DNA of 64,000 nt from UBA4802 sp964509195 (GTDB taxonomy: Bacteria; Spirochaetota; UBA4802; UB4802): assembly GCA_964509195.1 (NCBI GenBank), contig CAZDWJ010000014.1, positions 24,685-88,684 on the forward strand, written 5' to 3'. Positions 45,657-54,497 of the stretch are shown piece by piece. The notes under the pieces were generated by a model, which was given only the letters and a program-made list of their open reading frames with translations, searched no databases and was not told the DNA's origin. A program made the position numbers and the translations under genes. Every line of letters starts with the position of its first letter. The stretch's first letter is position 1.

Positions 45657-46151
45657 TTACTCTTCGCTGAAAAGAATATTGTCCAGACGCAAAATCACAA
45701 TCAGCCTGTCCTGTAATCGGCCAATGCCACTTATAAATTCAGTTGATATCCCTTCTATGAGATCATGAGGCTCGTCAATTCTTGAATGTGACAAACGTAT
45801 TACCTGATGCACATTATCCACCAGAAGACCTACTAATTTTTCGCCAATCTCAACAACAATAATCCTGCTCAGTTCGGTTAACGTAACCTGCTGCATGCCA
45901 AACCGTAACCGTATATCAACCACAGGTATAACATTTCCTCTTAAATTTATAACACCTTTAATATATTCAGGCGTATTGGGAAGACGTGTGATTTCAGGGA
46001 TTCGCAATATCTCATGCACTGATAAAATATCAATACCATATTCTATTTCATCAAGCTTAAAGCTTACCAGTTGTAGTATATCAAGAGAATCGGTATCATC
46101 GATAACTGATTCAGCTGTTTTTGATGCAATATTTAACAATTCGTTATTCAT
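45657..46151 (-). CDS. cheW: Chemotaxis coupling protein CheW
   Basis: Links receptors to CheA. One CheW SH3-like domain: LVSFKLDEIEYGIDILSVHEI, LPNTPEYIKGVINLRGNVIPV and VVEIGEKLVGLLVDNVHQVI. The first 28 residues are polar. It heads cheW-cheA-cheB-cheY, 26 bases before cheA. Confidence 0.97.
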   Translation of the reverse strand: MNNELLNIASKTAESVIDDTDSLDILQLVSFKLDEIEYGIDILSVHEILRIPEITRLPNTPEYIKGVINLRGNVIPVVDIRLRFGMQQVTLTELSRIIVVEIGEKLVGLLVDNVHQVIRLSHSRIDEPHDLIEGISTEFISGIGRLQDRLIVILRLDNILFSEE

Positions 46152-46351
46152 AATCCACCTTTTATAGCAGACATTATATACTAATATATATACTATGCTA
46201 TATAATCACTATAATTTCAACACAAAATTATTTACTAACTAAAAAAGTTTATCCAATATTGAGCAATTAAACCTTCCAATATTTTATAATTAATGTTCTA
46301 TTATTATATTTATTTGTTTAATTCTATAGCTTGGCAAGTAATTTTTTTTGT

Positions 46352-48157
46352 TTATAAGCGTAAAGTCACAAGGCTGTTTTCTAGGCGTATATATACTGTT
46401 TTAGGCGCTAATGACAATATTTCAGTATTTCTTGAAGATAATGTATACGACCATATGACTTCTCCCGTATCAGAAAATTGATAAAACACATTTTCTGCAA
46501 TGCAGATGATACCGTTTGAAGTATACAGTAAAGAATGAATGTCCCTGCCGGGGCTTACCTTCCACTGTAAAACCCCACTATTGGAAATTTTACCTATTGT
46601 GCCTTTGCTGGTTGCAAAGACTATTCCCTGTGGGGATTCTATTGCAGCTACTATTCCACTGTCATTATATTTCCACAAAATTTCATCTCTCAATAGGTGA
46701 ATTTTTTGTATGGAAGACGGCGTTACTACATATAGTTCAGGATAGCTGGCAAAGATGCCATTTTTTACCACCTGCCCAATCAGTTTTCTGTAAATTTTGA
46801 CGCCCAATCCAATATCCACTGCATACAAATATCCGTCGGCTGTTGCTACACACACCATTTGTCCAAACAAAACCGGCTTTGAAATAATTGGTTCGTTACA
46901 ATCAACTTTATGAACGATGCTGCCATTTTTCTTAATAAAATACATTAGCCCTTTTGTTGTTGGGATAACTAGTGTATCCCGTAGTGGAAAACTACCATCA
47001 TCAATAACATTTCCTTCAATTTCAATCTGCCATCTGGTATTGCCCAGCATATCTAATGCATGCAACATTTTGCTCTGGAAAATAATAAGATCATTCCATA
47101 TAAATGGTTTCGATAAGACAGGATAATCCTGCATCCATTTTATACGATTATCTTCACAGTAATACAGACCATTATTCGTTGTTACAACAAGATAATTATT
47201 ATGCGGAGTGACGGAAACGATGGGATACAGATCATTAATGAGTAGGGGCTTATCTTCATCGATGACACCATGTTCACTTACATCCTTGATAAATGTATCA
47301 AGCATCTTTATTATTTTTTCATCAGCTGTTACTACGGGAATCGATTGCTGTATCGCCTCATTTAGTGTCATCTTTTTTTCTTCAACAGCCCGTAGTATGG
47401 CACCAATGGTATGCGTATCAATCACACATGATTTGCCTGCATCCACTGGCACACCCTGCACTGCATCAGAAGTAGCATCCGTCAGACGAGGTGCAAGGAG
47501 TACCTTACCATCAAAAACAACAAGTTTAGTCGACTGGCTATCGGATTTTACTAAAAATGTGGTCCCGCGCACACCAGCAACAGCAGTTTTTGTTTTCACC
47601 AGAATGCTATCACCTTTATGGAGCTTTTTTATTGTCGCATACAGTATGCCTTTATTCATTGAAGCAGTAAGCGATAGCACCTGTGTCTTTTGCAGAGTAT
47701 CAAATGTAACGTGAGAATTCTGTTCAATGCGCACTGTTGCAGAACCAATCTCTATCACAGCCATTGACCCCTCATCACACACGATAGTATCAGATTGCAA
47801 TACTTCCATGCCACTCACAAGATTTATGTCCTGCTGTCCTCTTTTTACCAGAACACTTCCTACAACAGTCTTACATATTGCCGGTTTTTCGACTGGTTTT
47901 TCAGCAAAACGATTGAAAAGTAGTATACCAAAGACAATAACAGCTGCCACCCCAACAGCAGCAAATGACAGCCATTGCCTTTTATATGACCTGGTTATTT
48001 TAGACTGATTGATAATATCATTAAAAGAATATGTATCACGTAAGGCAGGTAATGACGATTGCCACTTGTTCAACAGTGTAAAAAAAGCATCTGCTGAATC
48101 GCCGGTATAGCCAGCTATTTCTGAATATAATTCTTGTTCTGACACCCATCTATTCAT
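46352..48157 (-). CDS. FecR-domain anti-sigma-like membrane protein with beta-propeller
   Basis: Cytoplasmic N-terminal 60 residues, one transmembrane helix at about 62-82 (AAVGVAAVIVFGILLF), then a FecR domain (TVVGSVLVKRGQQDINLVSG, GSMAVIEIGSATVRIEQNS, VKTKTAVAGVRGTTFLV) and a C-terminal PQQ/WD-like propeller of repeating strands such as LYAVDIGLGVKIYRKL, IVFATSKGTIGKISNSGVLQWK and YQFSDTGEVIWSY. It follows an ECF sigma factor gene by 56 bases, the usual place for an anti-sigma regulator. The propeller is an unusual addition and could sense a periplasmic ligand. No zinc anti-sigma motif is seen. Confidence 0.85.
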   Translation of the reverse strand: MNRWVSEQELYSEIAGYTGDSADAFFTLLNKWQSSLPALRDTYSFNDIINQSKITRSYKRQWLSFAAVGVAAVIVFGILLFNRFAEKPVEKPAICKTVVGSVLVKRGQQDINLVSGMEVLQSDTIVCDEGSMAVIEIGSATVRIEQNSHVTFDTLQKTQVLSLTASMNKGILYATIKKLHKGDSILVKTKTAVAGVRGTTFLVKSDSQSTKLVVFDGKVLLAPRLTDATSDAVQGVPVDAGKSCVIDTHTIGAILRAVEEKKMTLNEAIQQSIPVVTADEKIIKMLDTFIKDVSEHGVIDEDKPLLINDLYPIVSVTPHNNYLVVTTNNGLYYCEDNRIKWMQDYPVLSKPFIWNDLIIFQSKMLHALDMLGNTRWQIEIEGNVIDDGSFPLRDTLVIPTTKGLMYFIKKNGSIVHKVDCNEPIISKPVLFGQMVCVATADGYLYAVDIGLGVKIYRKLIGQVVKNGIFASYPELYVVTPSSIQKIHLLRDEILWKYNDSGIVAAIESPQGIVFATSKGTIGKISNSGVLQWKVSPGRDIHSLLYTSNGIICIAENVFYQFSDTGEVIWSYTLSSRNTEILSLAPKTVYIRLENSLVTLRL

Positions 48158-48213
48158 AACAATCCTGAAATCCCATTATGTCTATCTTTTAGTGTACTGG
48201 TATCCATTAATTC

Positions 48214-48783
48214 TTATATGACTCCCCTTTTTTTAAGAAAATCCGTGATATGCACAATAGCCTTTTCCATACGCCATTTTGCAGTGCGTTCTGAAATATT
48301 TAATATTGAGGCAATATCACTATACTGCAGCTGTTGCCCAACACGCAACAGGAATACCTCTCTGAATTTATCCGACAATGCATCAATAGCAGAAGAGAAC
48401 TCCCTTGTCATCTCATTATCAATTATATAATCCTCAGGGGTTTTTACTACTTCTGCATTCATCACACGCTGCTGTTCTCTTCCAATCATGGTATCATTTT
48501 TGTGTACCTTATACCTGTGGTTCTTGGCACAATTAATTGCAATTTTATAAAGCCACGACGAAAATGTCCTCTTAACGTCAAATGTATGCAAATGCCTGTA
48601 AGCCCTAATAAACACGTCATGCATCAGATCGATGGCATCATCCTCATTATACACGTAACTGTATAAAAGCTTGAATATGCGCTCTGAATAACGCTGGTAA
48701 AGCTCTTCAAACGCATGGTCATTGCCATCAATGACACATTTTACCAATTCTTCATCTGTCAGAGCTTTAAAAGTTTGAGTCAT
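48214..48783 (-). CDS. ECF-type RNA polymerase sigma factor
   Basis: 189 residues with sigma region 2 (AFEELYQRYSERIFKLLYSY, DLMHDVFIRAYRHLHTF, FSSWLYKIAINCAKNHRY) and region 4 (LSDKFREVFLLRVGQQLQYSDIASILNISERTAKWRM). No regions 1 or 3, as in ECF factors. Partner of the downstream FecR-type protein, so activity is probably gated by an envelope signal. ATG start at 48783. Confidence 0.93.
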   Translation of the reverse strand: MTQTFKALTDEELVKCVIDGNDHAFEELYQRYSERIFKLLYSYVYNEDDAIDLMHDVFIRAYRHLHTFDVKRTFSSWLYKIAINCAKNHRYKVHKNDTMIGREQQRVMNAEVVKTPEDYIIDNEMTREFSSAIDALSDKFREVFLLRVGQQLQYSDIASILNISERTAKWRMEKAIVHITDFLKKRGVI

Positions 48784-48870
48784 TGTTATTAGTATATATC
48801 ACTGGAATGTAATAAAAGTGCAACGCAGGCGGAAAAATTTTTGTATATTTACCCCATTCATACAATCAAT

Positions 48871-49209
48871 TTACAGATGCTCACGGATTTTACCCGTAAT
48901 GCTAAAAACATCTCCAATTAATCCTTCATCAAGCATTGAAATGAGCATATTGGTTTTTTCGCGGATCTCATCAGTAACCATATATTCAAATTCCTTTATC
49001 TGAAACAGCTCATCGGCAATATTCAGTGCTGCAAGAATAGCAATCTGCAGAGAGCTTGCATTCGTAATACTTCCCGCCACATCTTCCATCTTCTTGTTCA
49101 CATAATCAGCAACTTTTGCGATATAATCGCCTGATGCATCACCTTCTATGGTATACACTTGACCCAGTATGGTTACTTTTACTTTATTGGGATTCTGCAC
49201 AGATATCAT
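48871..49209 (-). CDS. zapA: Cell division protein ZapA
   Basis: FtsZ-ring stabiliser. KVTILGQVYTIEGDASGDYIAKVADYVNKKM is the ZapA globular head (first 45 residues), followed by the helical dimerisation region through IAILAALNIADELFQIK. 112 aa is typical. Its ATG overlaps the stop of the upstream coiled-coil gene by 4 bases, indicating coupled translation. Confidence 0.88.
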   Translation of the reverse strand: MISVQNPNKVKVTILGQVYTIEGDASGDYIAKVADYVNKKMEDVAGSITNASSLQIAILAALNIADELFQIKEFEYMVTDEIREKTNMLISMLDEGLIGDVFSITGKIREHL

Positions 49210-49844
49210 TTTTCATCATCCTCAATAATTATAAAATCTTCATCTTCCGAAATTTTACCTTTTGATGACTTTTTCTCTGTGGTTTCCTCATCAATAATTA
49301 TCAAATCGCCTTCAACATCATCAATAACTATCTCTTCATCAGTATCATCCAGCAATACGATTTCATCTTCTTCTGTTGGGAGTGTATCAACTTCCAGATC
49401 TCCTTTTGAGGTTTCTGTATCATCTATGATTATAATGTCTTCTTCCTCCGCAGGTTTTTCTTCTAAAAATTTTTCCTCAACCTTTGGTTCAGGCCGCTGC
49501 GGTTTTGGCTGTGCAGGTTGCGGTTGTGGTTTAACATCAAATGCGGGAGCCTTCCCCGATTTCAGCGTATCCAGTTTGCCTAACATTTCAATGATCTTCT
49601 TTTCCAGTACTTCTTCGCGCTGTTTAATCTGAGCCAGTTCATTTGTGGCACTTTCAATTTCCTTTTTAAGACGTGCTATTTCTTGCTCTTTTTCCTCAAG
49701 ACTTAAGCGCGCTTCTTCGGCCTGTACTTTCAGTGATTCATTATCTGCTTCCAGCTTAGCATTTTCAGCTCTAAGGTCACCTATCAGCTGTAATGCCTTT
49801 ATAATCCTGCTTTCAAGCTCCTCTAATTGCTGCATCGTAATCAT
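49206..49844 (-). CDS. Coiled-coil protein with acidic repeat tail, ZapA operon partner
   Basis: Residues 1-95 are a long heptad coiled coil (LEELESRIIKALQLIGDL, ENAKLEADNESLKVQAEEA), like ZapB. Then a Pro/Gln/Lys linker (about 100-115) and a tail in which short hydrophobic-acidic motifs recur about five times: EDIIIIDDTE, EIVLLDDTDE, EIVIDDVEG, DLIIIDEET and DFIIIEDDEK. I do not know this tail. Overlap with zapA suggests the two proteins act together at the division site, as ZapA and ZapB do; the link is inferred from position and coiled-coil form. The 279 bases upstream (49845-50123) are AT-rich with no visible gene. Confidence 0.75.
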   Translation of the reverse strand: MITMQQLEELESRIIKALQLIGDLRAENAKLEADNESLKVQAEEARLSLEEKEQEIARLKKEIESATNELAQIKQREEVLEKKIIEMLGKLDTLKSGKAPAFDVKPQPQPAQPKPQRPEPKVEEKFLEEKPAEEEDIIIIDDTETSKGDLEVDTLPTEEDEIVLLDDTDEEIVIDDVEGDLIIIDEETTEKKSSKGKISEDEDFIIIEDDEK

Positions 49845-50123
49845 GAGAAAATCCTCCCGATTAAATCATTTTTTAAGAGATATACTGTAGTAAATGTCGG
49901 CATAAAAAAAATTTCAGTAAACAAAAATATTTCTACACTCTTTTATACTAAAATTCCACCGTGATTAGTAAACTATAAATATATAAAAAAACACCCAAAC
50001 CATAATACAACCGGCACCACTGCCAGAATTTACTACAATACCATATCATTTAAATCAGTAACAATAAAGTAGTATGATAAGTGTATAAAATCAAGATAAA
50101 TTTTTTAAATTTTTTGTATAAAA

Positions 50124-51050
50124 TTACCATACTGAAGATGCCTCAATCCCGATTGCATAGTGGAGAGAATACGCATAATCCCGTATGCAATTGTATATCA
50201 CACTAGTGCCAATGTATGTTTTTTCGCTGAAGAAATAGCGAATACCCGGTGAAGCAACCAGAAATACTGTATCATTATACCCTTTGTATAAAACTGGCAG
50301 ATTATGTTCTCCATATACTGCACTATTATTTACTCTATTCCCAACACAAAAGGATATGTAGGGTAGCACTGGATATACATCATACACAGCGGAAATAGAA
50401 AAATACACTACATCATCTGATAACTTCTTATAATACAGCATGCTATCTTTTTTAAACGGGTTTAATCCAAATGCACTGCCCCAGGTACTTGAACGTGACA
50501 GATTAAATGATAGCCCATCAAATACCGATTCACCCGATCTGGGCATTACGGTATAACAGCCTGATACTATTATGGTCATTGCATTTTTACTGTACGCAGT
50601 CACCAGCGCAAGTGAAAATGTAGAATATCCTGACTCAGTGGGAAATGTTGTTTCATTATAGAATGCATCAGGAGCTGTCGGTAATCCCAATTCAATTAAA
50701 ATACCAGATGAGAATGTATTAAACATCAACCCAAAGCTATGCCATATACCGATTGTACAGTCTCCCACTGTGTTGTTCGATAGCTCCTTAAAAGAGCCCT
50801 GCAGTAATGAAGCAGAAAATTTTAGATCAGTCCTTTGCAAGATTCCCGTATCTATTTGGATGTTTTCTTTTATATATACTGACCTGGTTTGAATAACATC
50901 AATACTGCAATATCCTTCTATTGAACCCTCATCAACAGTATACATTGAAGGAGTTAATGGCCTGCATGCAGCCTGTTTTGGGGAGATAGTTACTGCAAAC
51001 ACAAAAAGCGCCATGGTAATGGCGCCTGTAATTTTCTGTGTGTAATACAT
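50124..51050 (-). CDS. Putative outer-membrane beta-barrel protein
   Basis: N-terminal signal peptide (ITGAITMALFVFAVTI, cleavage probably after about residue 25). The body alternates polar and hydrophobic residues, with many aromatic ends (GSAFGLNPFKK, YFSISAVYDVYPVLPYISF, GIRYFFSEKTYIGTSVIYN), and the protein ends in Trp, consistent with an outer-membrane barrel. No named family recognised. I use the ATG at 51050; a TTG two codons upstream is also possible. It follows rplT by 13 bases, yet a terminator-like hairpin falls inside its signal peptide codons, so its expression may be set separately. Confidence 0.6.
   Translation of the reverse strand: MYYTQKITGAITMALFVFAVTISPKQAACRPLTPSMYTVDEGSIEGYCSIDVIQTRSVYIKENIQIDTGILQRTDLKFSASLLQGSFKELSNNTVGDCTIGIWHSFGLMFNTFSSGILIELGLPTAPDAFYNETTFPTESGYSTFSLALVTAYSKNAMTIIVSGCYTVMPRSGESVFDGLSFNLSRSSTWGSAFGLNPFKKDSMLYYKKLSDDVVYFSISAVYDVYPVLPYISFCVGNRVNNSAVYGEHNLPVLYKGYNDTVFLVASPGIRYFFSEKTYIGTSVIYNCIRDYAYSLHYAIGIEASSVW
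51003..51025 (-). terminator. Terminator-like hairpin inside the signal-peptide codons
   Basis: On the minus strand GCGCCAT-TACC-ATGGCGC, a perfect 7-bp stem with a 4-base loop, is followed by TTTTTG. It lies about 40 bases after the rplT stop but within the start of the next coding sequence. It could end thrS-infC-rpmI-rplT transcripts or attenuate the downstream gene. Confidence 0.5.
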
Positions 51051-51063
51051 ATGCAAATAAATG

Positions 51064-51420
51064 TTACGCAGCTTTGTTAGTTACCTTTTCAACAATGGCT
51101 TTGAATGCAACCGTATCATTTACTGCAAGTTCAGCAAGAATTTTACGATCAATTAAGATATTAGCTTTCTTCATTCCGTCAATAAGGCGGCTATAGGAAA
51201 TTCCATAAAGTCGCGCAGCTGCATTAATGCGTATAATCCATAACGCCCTGAAATCACGTTTTTTACGTCTTCTGTCTTTATAGGAATTCTGCAACTTCTT
51301 TCTTCGGGCGTCCTTTGCAGTTCTCCACAAATTTTTACGCGCACCGTAAAAACCCTTTACGTCTTTTAATATCTTTTCTCTTCGTTTATGATGAACTTTA
51401 CCTGTTGTTGCTCGTGGCAT
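51064..51420 (-). CDS. rplT: Large ribosomal subunit protein bL20
   Basis: 118 residues, the family length: MPRATTGKVHHKRREKILK, then GARKNLWRTAKDARRKKLQNSYKDRRRKKRDFRALWI and YSRLIDGMKKANILIDRK. Last gene of thrS-infC-rpmI-rplT. L20 represses this operon in other bacteria by binding the leader of rpmI; I did not find that site here. Confidence 0.98.
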   Translation of the reverse strand: MPRATTGKVHHKRREKILKDVKGFYGARKNLWRTAKDARRKKLQNSYKDRRRKKRDFRALWIIRINAAARLYGISYSRLIDGMKKANILIDRKILAELAVNDTVAFKAIVEKVTNKAA

Positions 51421-51438
51421 ATCTTTTACCTCACTGTA

Positions 51439-51636
51439 TTATGAATATGGCAGTAACCGTGCAAAACGCTTTGCATCTGCATCATTAATATATGCAGCCT
51501 TTCTTAATGCACGTTTGCGCTTTGGGCTCTTTGATTCTAAAAGATGGCTTTTCCATCCTTTTGCACGTTTAATCTTGCCAGTAGCTGTCACTTTAAACCG
51601 CTTCTTTGCCCCACTGTTGGTTTTTAACTTTGGCAT
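51439..51636 (-). CDS. rpmI: Large ribosomal subunit protein bL35
   Basis: 65 residues starting MPKLKTNSGAKKRFKVTATG, with SHLLESKSPKRKRALRK. I begin at the ATG at 51636, where GAGG lies 8 bases upstream and family length fits; six more upstream codons are open but not conserved. 18 bases after infC, 18 before rplT. Confidence 0.97.
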   Translation of the reverse strand: MPKLKTNSGAKKRFKVTATGKIKRAKGWKSHLLESKSPKRKRALRKAAYINDADAKRFARLLPYS

Positions 51637-51654
51637 TGTAGTACCTCGCTTCAC

Positions 51655-52212
51655 TTATTGGTTATTGTGCTCCTGCATCCGCTTCTTCTGTGCAGCCGAC
51701 ATTGGAGCCATTATCATTGTTATATTCCTGCCTTCTTTTGAAGGATTAGTTTCAACTAATGCAACATCTTCTAACGCCTGTTTGACATCTTCCAGTACCT
51801 TGAATCCTAAATCACTGTGCACCACTTCTCGGCCACGGAACATAACAGTAAATTTAACTTTATTGCCATCTTCAATAAATTCCCGTGCGTGGCGCACTTT
51901 ATGTTGAAAATCGTGCGAATCAATAGAAGGTCTGAGTTTAATCTCTTTTACCTGGATTACCTTCTGCTTTTTCTTAGCTTCTTTTGCTTTTTTGATTTGC
52001 TCAAACTTGAATTTACTGTAATCGATGATCTTTACAACTGGTGGATCCTGATTAGGCGATATCTCAACAAGATCCAGCCCCTTATCCATAGCTTTCTGCA
52101 ATGCTTCCTGTAACGGTATTACTTGAGGTCCACCATCTTCACCAACTAAACGAACCATAGAGGCTCGTATCTCCTCATTTACCCTGAAACGTTTGGTATC
52201 AACCCGGTCTAT
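51655..52212 (-). CDS. infC: Translation initiation factor IF-3, apparent AUA start
   Basis: Binds the 30S subunit and checks start codons. The family N-terminus RVNEEIRA lies upstream of the first ATG (52158), so the gene must begin earlier. The only well-placed site is ATA at 52212-52210, 5 bases after AGGAGGG; it gives IDRVDTKRFRVNEEIRAS and a 185-residue protein of normal length. No ATG, GTG or TTG in frame lies between. IF-3 genes are known for rare start codons (AUU in Escherichia coli) that allow self-repression. Later motifs: KFKFEQIKKAKEAKKKQK and VKFTVMFRGREV. Confidence 0.9.
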   Translation of the reverse strand: MDRVDTKRFRVNEEIRASMVRLVGEDGGPQVIPLQEALQKAMDKGLDLVEISPNQDPPVVKIIDYSKFKFEQIKKAKEAKKKQKVIQVKEIKLRPSIDSHDFQHKVRHAREFIEDGNKVKFTVMFRGREVVHSDLGFKVLEDVKQALEDVALVETNPSKEGRNITMIMAPMSAAQKKRMQEHNNQ

Positions 52213-52425
52213 GTTACCCTCCTTACACTTTTTTATATCAACAATATAAAAATTATAACTGTGATACTATATATCGTATCACAGCAAATATTTCAACGAA
52301 AAAATTTCCCACATATTATCACTGGTATATATTAATCAACAATAATTCTTAACAAATTACAAAAAATACATGTATTTCAAGTAAGTACACCTGCCGCCGA
52401 AGGTAGCGGTAATATTATTATACAT

Positions 52426-54330
52426 CTATTGTTTTTCAGCCATCTGTCTTTGGATGAATGCAATAAACTCTTCTGTTTTCATTGTTTCTGGCTTCTGTTC
52501 GCCCCGCTTACGTACTGCAATGGTATTTTCCTGCATCTCCCGCCCACCAATTACACCTATATAGGGCACTCTCTGTTCAATCGCATCTCTAATCTTATAT
52601 TTTATTGTCTCATCACGCAGGTCGGTTTTAACTCGTATTCCCTGCGCACGCAACTGCAAAGATAAATTTTTTGTATATTCTGCCTGTTCTGGCCCCACAT
52701 TTACCAATATAACCTGTACCGGCGAAAGCCACACCGGGAATCTTCCTGCATAGTGTTCGGTTAATATGCCAATAAATCGCTCAATTGAACCAAGTAGTGC
52801 CCTATGAATCATATATGGCCTGTGCTTGTGACCATCACTGCCAATGTAATATAGGTCAAAGCGGTCGGGAAGGTTAAAGTCAAACTGTATGGTGGTCATC
52901 TGCCATTCACGGCCTAATGCATCCTTCACTTTGAGGTCAATCTTTGGGCCGTAAAATGCTCCGCCACCTTCATCTACTTCTATATCAAGCTGTTCAGCTT
53001 TGACTGCTTTTTTCAATGATTCCTGTGCATCAATCCACCGGTTACTATCGCCCACTGATTTTGAAGGCTTTGTTGCAAGATATGCCTTAATATTCTTAAA
53101 TCCAAGCACCTTCCACATGTATAGCGAAAATCTCAAAACCTCACGTACCTCATCTTCCATCTGCTCGGGTGTGCAGAAGATATGGGCATCATCCTGTGTA
53201 AACCCGCGCACCCGCAACAACCCATGAAGCACACCAGATTTTTCGTATCGATATACTGTGCCTAGTTCAGCCCATCGCAATGGTAAATCCCTGTAGGAAT
53301 GCAGGCTGGTCTGATAAATCTTAATATGGAACGGGCAGTTCATTGGCTTTATGTAGTAGTCATTGCCATCAATATCCATGGGAGAATACATATTTTCTTT
53401 GTAAAAATCTAAATGCCCCGAGGTTTCCCACAATGCTGCCCTACCGATGTGTGGCGTGTATAATATTTCGTATCCATTTTTAAAATGCTCTTCGCGCCAC
53501 CACTGTTCTAAAATTGCTCTAAGCCTTCCGCCCTTTGGATGCCAGTAAATAAGGCCGCCACCAGCATCTTCGTGTATGCTGAATAGATCAAGCTCTCTGC
53601 CCAGAGTTCTATGATCGCGCTTTTTTACCTCTTCAAGAAAGCTTAAGTATTCATTAAGCATTTTTTCATCAGGGAACGCAACGCCATAAATACGCTGCAG
53701 CATCTTGTTGCGTTCGTCCCCGCGCCAGTATGCACCTGCAATACTCAAAAGCTTAAAAGCTTTTATATACCCCGTGCCCGGCAAATGAGGACCGCGGCAT
53801 AAATCAACAAAATCTCCCTGTTCATACAAAGATACCATTTCGTCCGATAGTTCCTGCAACAACTCAACTTTATAAATTTCACCCAATGTTGAAAAAAGAT
53901 CTATTGCTTCCTTGCGTGGCATTTCTTTGCGTACAATTGGTATATCTTCAGAAACTATCGCACGCATTTCCTCTTCAATCTTAACCAGGTCTTCCTGTGT
54001 AAAACCGCCAGGTTTGTCAAAATCATAGTAAAAACCAGTTTCTATAGCAGGCCCTATTGATACCCTCACTTCCGGAAAGAGACGTTTAACAGCCTGCGCC
54101 ATAAGGTGCGACGCCGAATGCCAGAACACATCTTTGCCTTCAGGACTGTCAAAAGAAACAAGTTCCACCTGTGTGGTGCCGGTAACCACAGTACGCAAAT
54201 CTTTAAGATTCCCGTTTATTCTGGCTGCAACAGGTTTTGATACACCATTAAGCTTTGAAATAACATCAAGTAATGGTGTGCCGTCCTGTACTTCAAATGT
54301 TTTCCCGTTGTTTAATTGGACAATTGCCAT
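52426..54330 (-). CDS. thrS: Threonine--tRNA ligase
   Basis: Class II synthetase, 634 aa. TGS domain at the N-terminus (VQLNNGKTFEVQDGTPLLDV), editing domain (HSASHLMAQAVKRLFP), then the catalytic core with MNCPFHIKIYQ (zinc Cys), GVLHGLLRVRGFTQDDAHIF (motif 2) and HRALLGSIERFIGILTEHY (motif 3), ending in the anticodon domain. 29 bases after a tRNA gene on the same strand, which may share its promoter. The 213 bases between it and infC hold only a short GC-containing segment and no gene. Confidence 0.98.
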   Translation of the reverse strand: MAIVQLNNGKTFEVQDGTPLLDVISKLNGVSKPVAARINGNLKDLRTVVTGTTQVELVSFDSPEGKDVFWHSASHLMAQAVKRLFPEVRVSIGPAIETGFYYDFDKPGGFTQEDLVKIEEEMRAIVSEDIPIVRKEMPRKEAIDLFSTLGEIYKVELLQELSDEMVSLYEQGDFVDLCRGPHLPGTGYIKAFKLLSIAGAYWRGDERNKMLQRIYGVAFPDEKMLNEYLSFLEEVKKRDHRTLGRELDLFSIHEDAGGGLIYWHPKGGRLRAILEQWWREEHFKNGYEILYTPHIGRAALWETSGHLDFYKENMYSPMDIDGNDYYIKPMNCPFHIKIYQTSLHSYRDLPLRWAELGTVYRYEKSGVLHGLLRVRGFTQDDAHIFCTPEQMEDEVREVLRFSLYMWKVLGFKNIKAYLATKPSKSVGDSNRWIDAQESLKKAVKAEQLDIEVDEGGGAFYGPKIDLKVKDALGREWQMTTIQFDFNLPDRFDLYYIGSDGHKHRPYMIHRALLGSIERFIGILTEHYAGRFPVWLSPVQVILVNVGPEQAEYTKNLSLQLRAQGIRVKTDLRDETIKYKIRDAIEQRVPYIGVIGGREMQENTIAVRKRGEQKPETMKTEEFIAFIQRQMAEKQ

Positions 54331-54359
54331 ATTTTATACGCCTTCACGAATAAAAAAAT

Positions 54360-54434
54360 TGGGCGATACTGGAGTTGAACCAGTGACCTCCTGCGTGTCG
54401 AGCAGGCGCTCTGACCAGGCTGAGCTAATCGCCC
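54360..54434 (-). tRNA. tRNA-Val (anticodon GAC)
   Basis: Cloverleaf on the minus strand: acceptor GGGCGAT/ATCGCCC, D arm GCTC/GAGC with AGCCTGGTCA loop, anticodon stem CCTGC/GCAGG, variable AGGTC, T arm ACTGG/CCAGT with loop TTCAACT, discriminator A73. The anticodon loop is TCGACAC, giving GAC, so position 33 is C rather than the near-universal U. CCA is not encoded; a T-run follows the gene. thrS begins 29 bases downstream. Confidence 0.9.
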
Positions 54435-54497
54435 ATAATTTAATACTACAAAATAAAAATGGTGGATTACCTACTTACTAAAAAAGCGCTGTGCCTG

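Noticed and set aside
49350..49630. Plus-strand Ser-rich ORF opposite the coiled-coil gene
   Set aside because: Ser-rich composition is the mirror of the acidic tail codons; zapA overlap supports the minus-strand gene.
54331..54497. T-box leader before thrS
   Set aside because: Only 29 bases lie between the tRNA and thrS; there is no T-box sequence or terminator.
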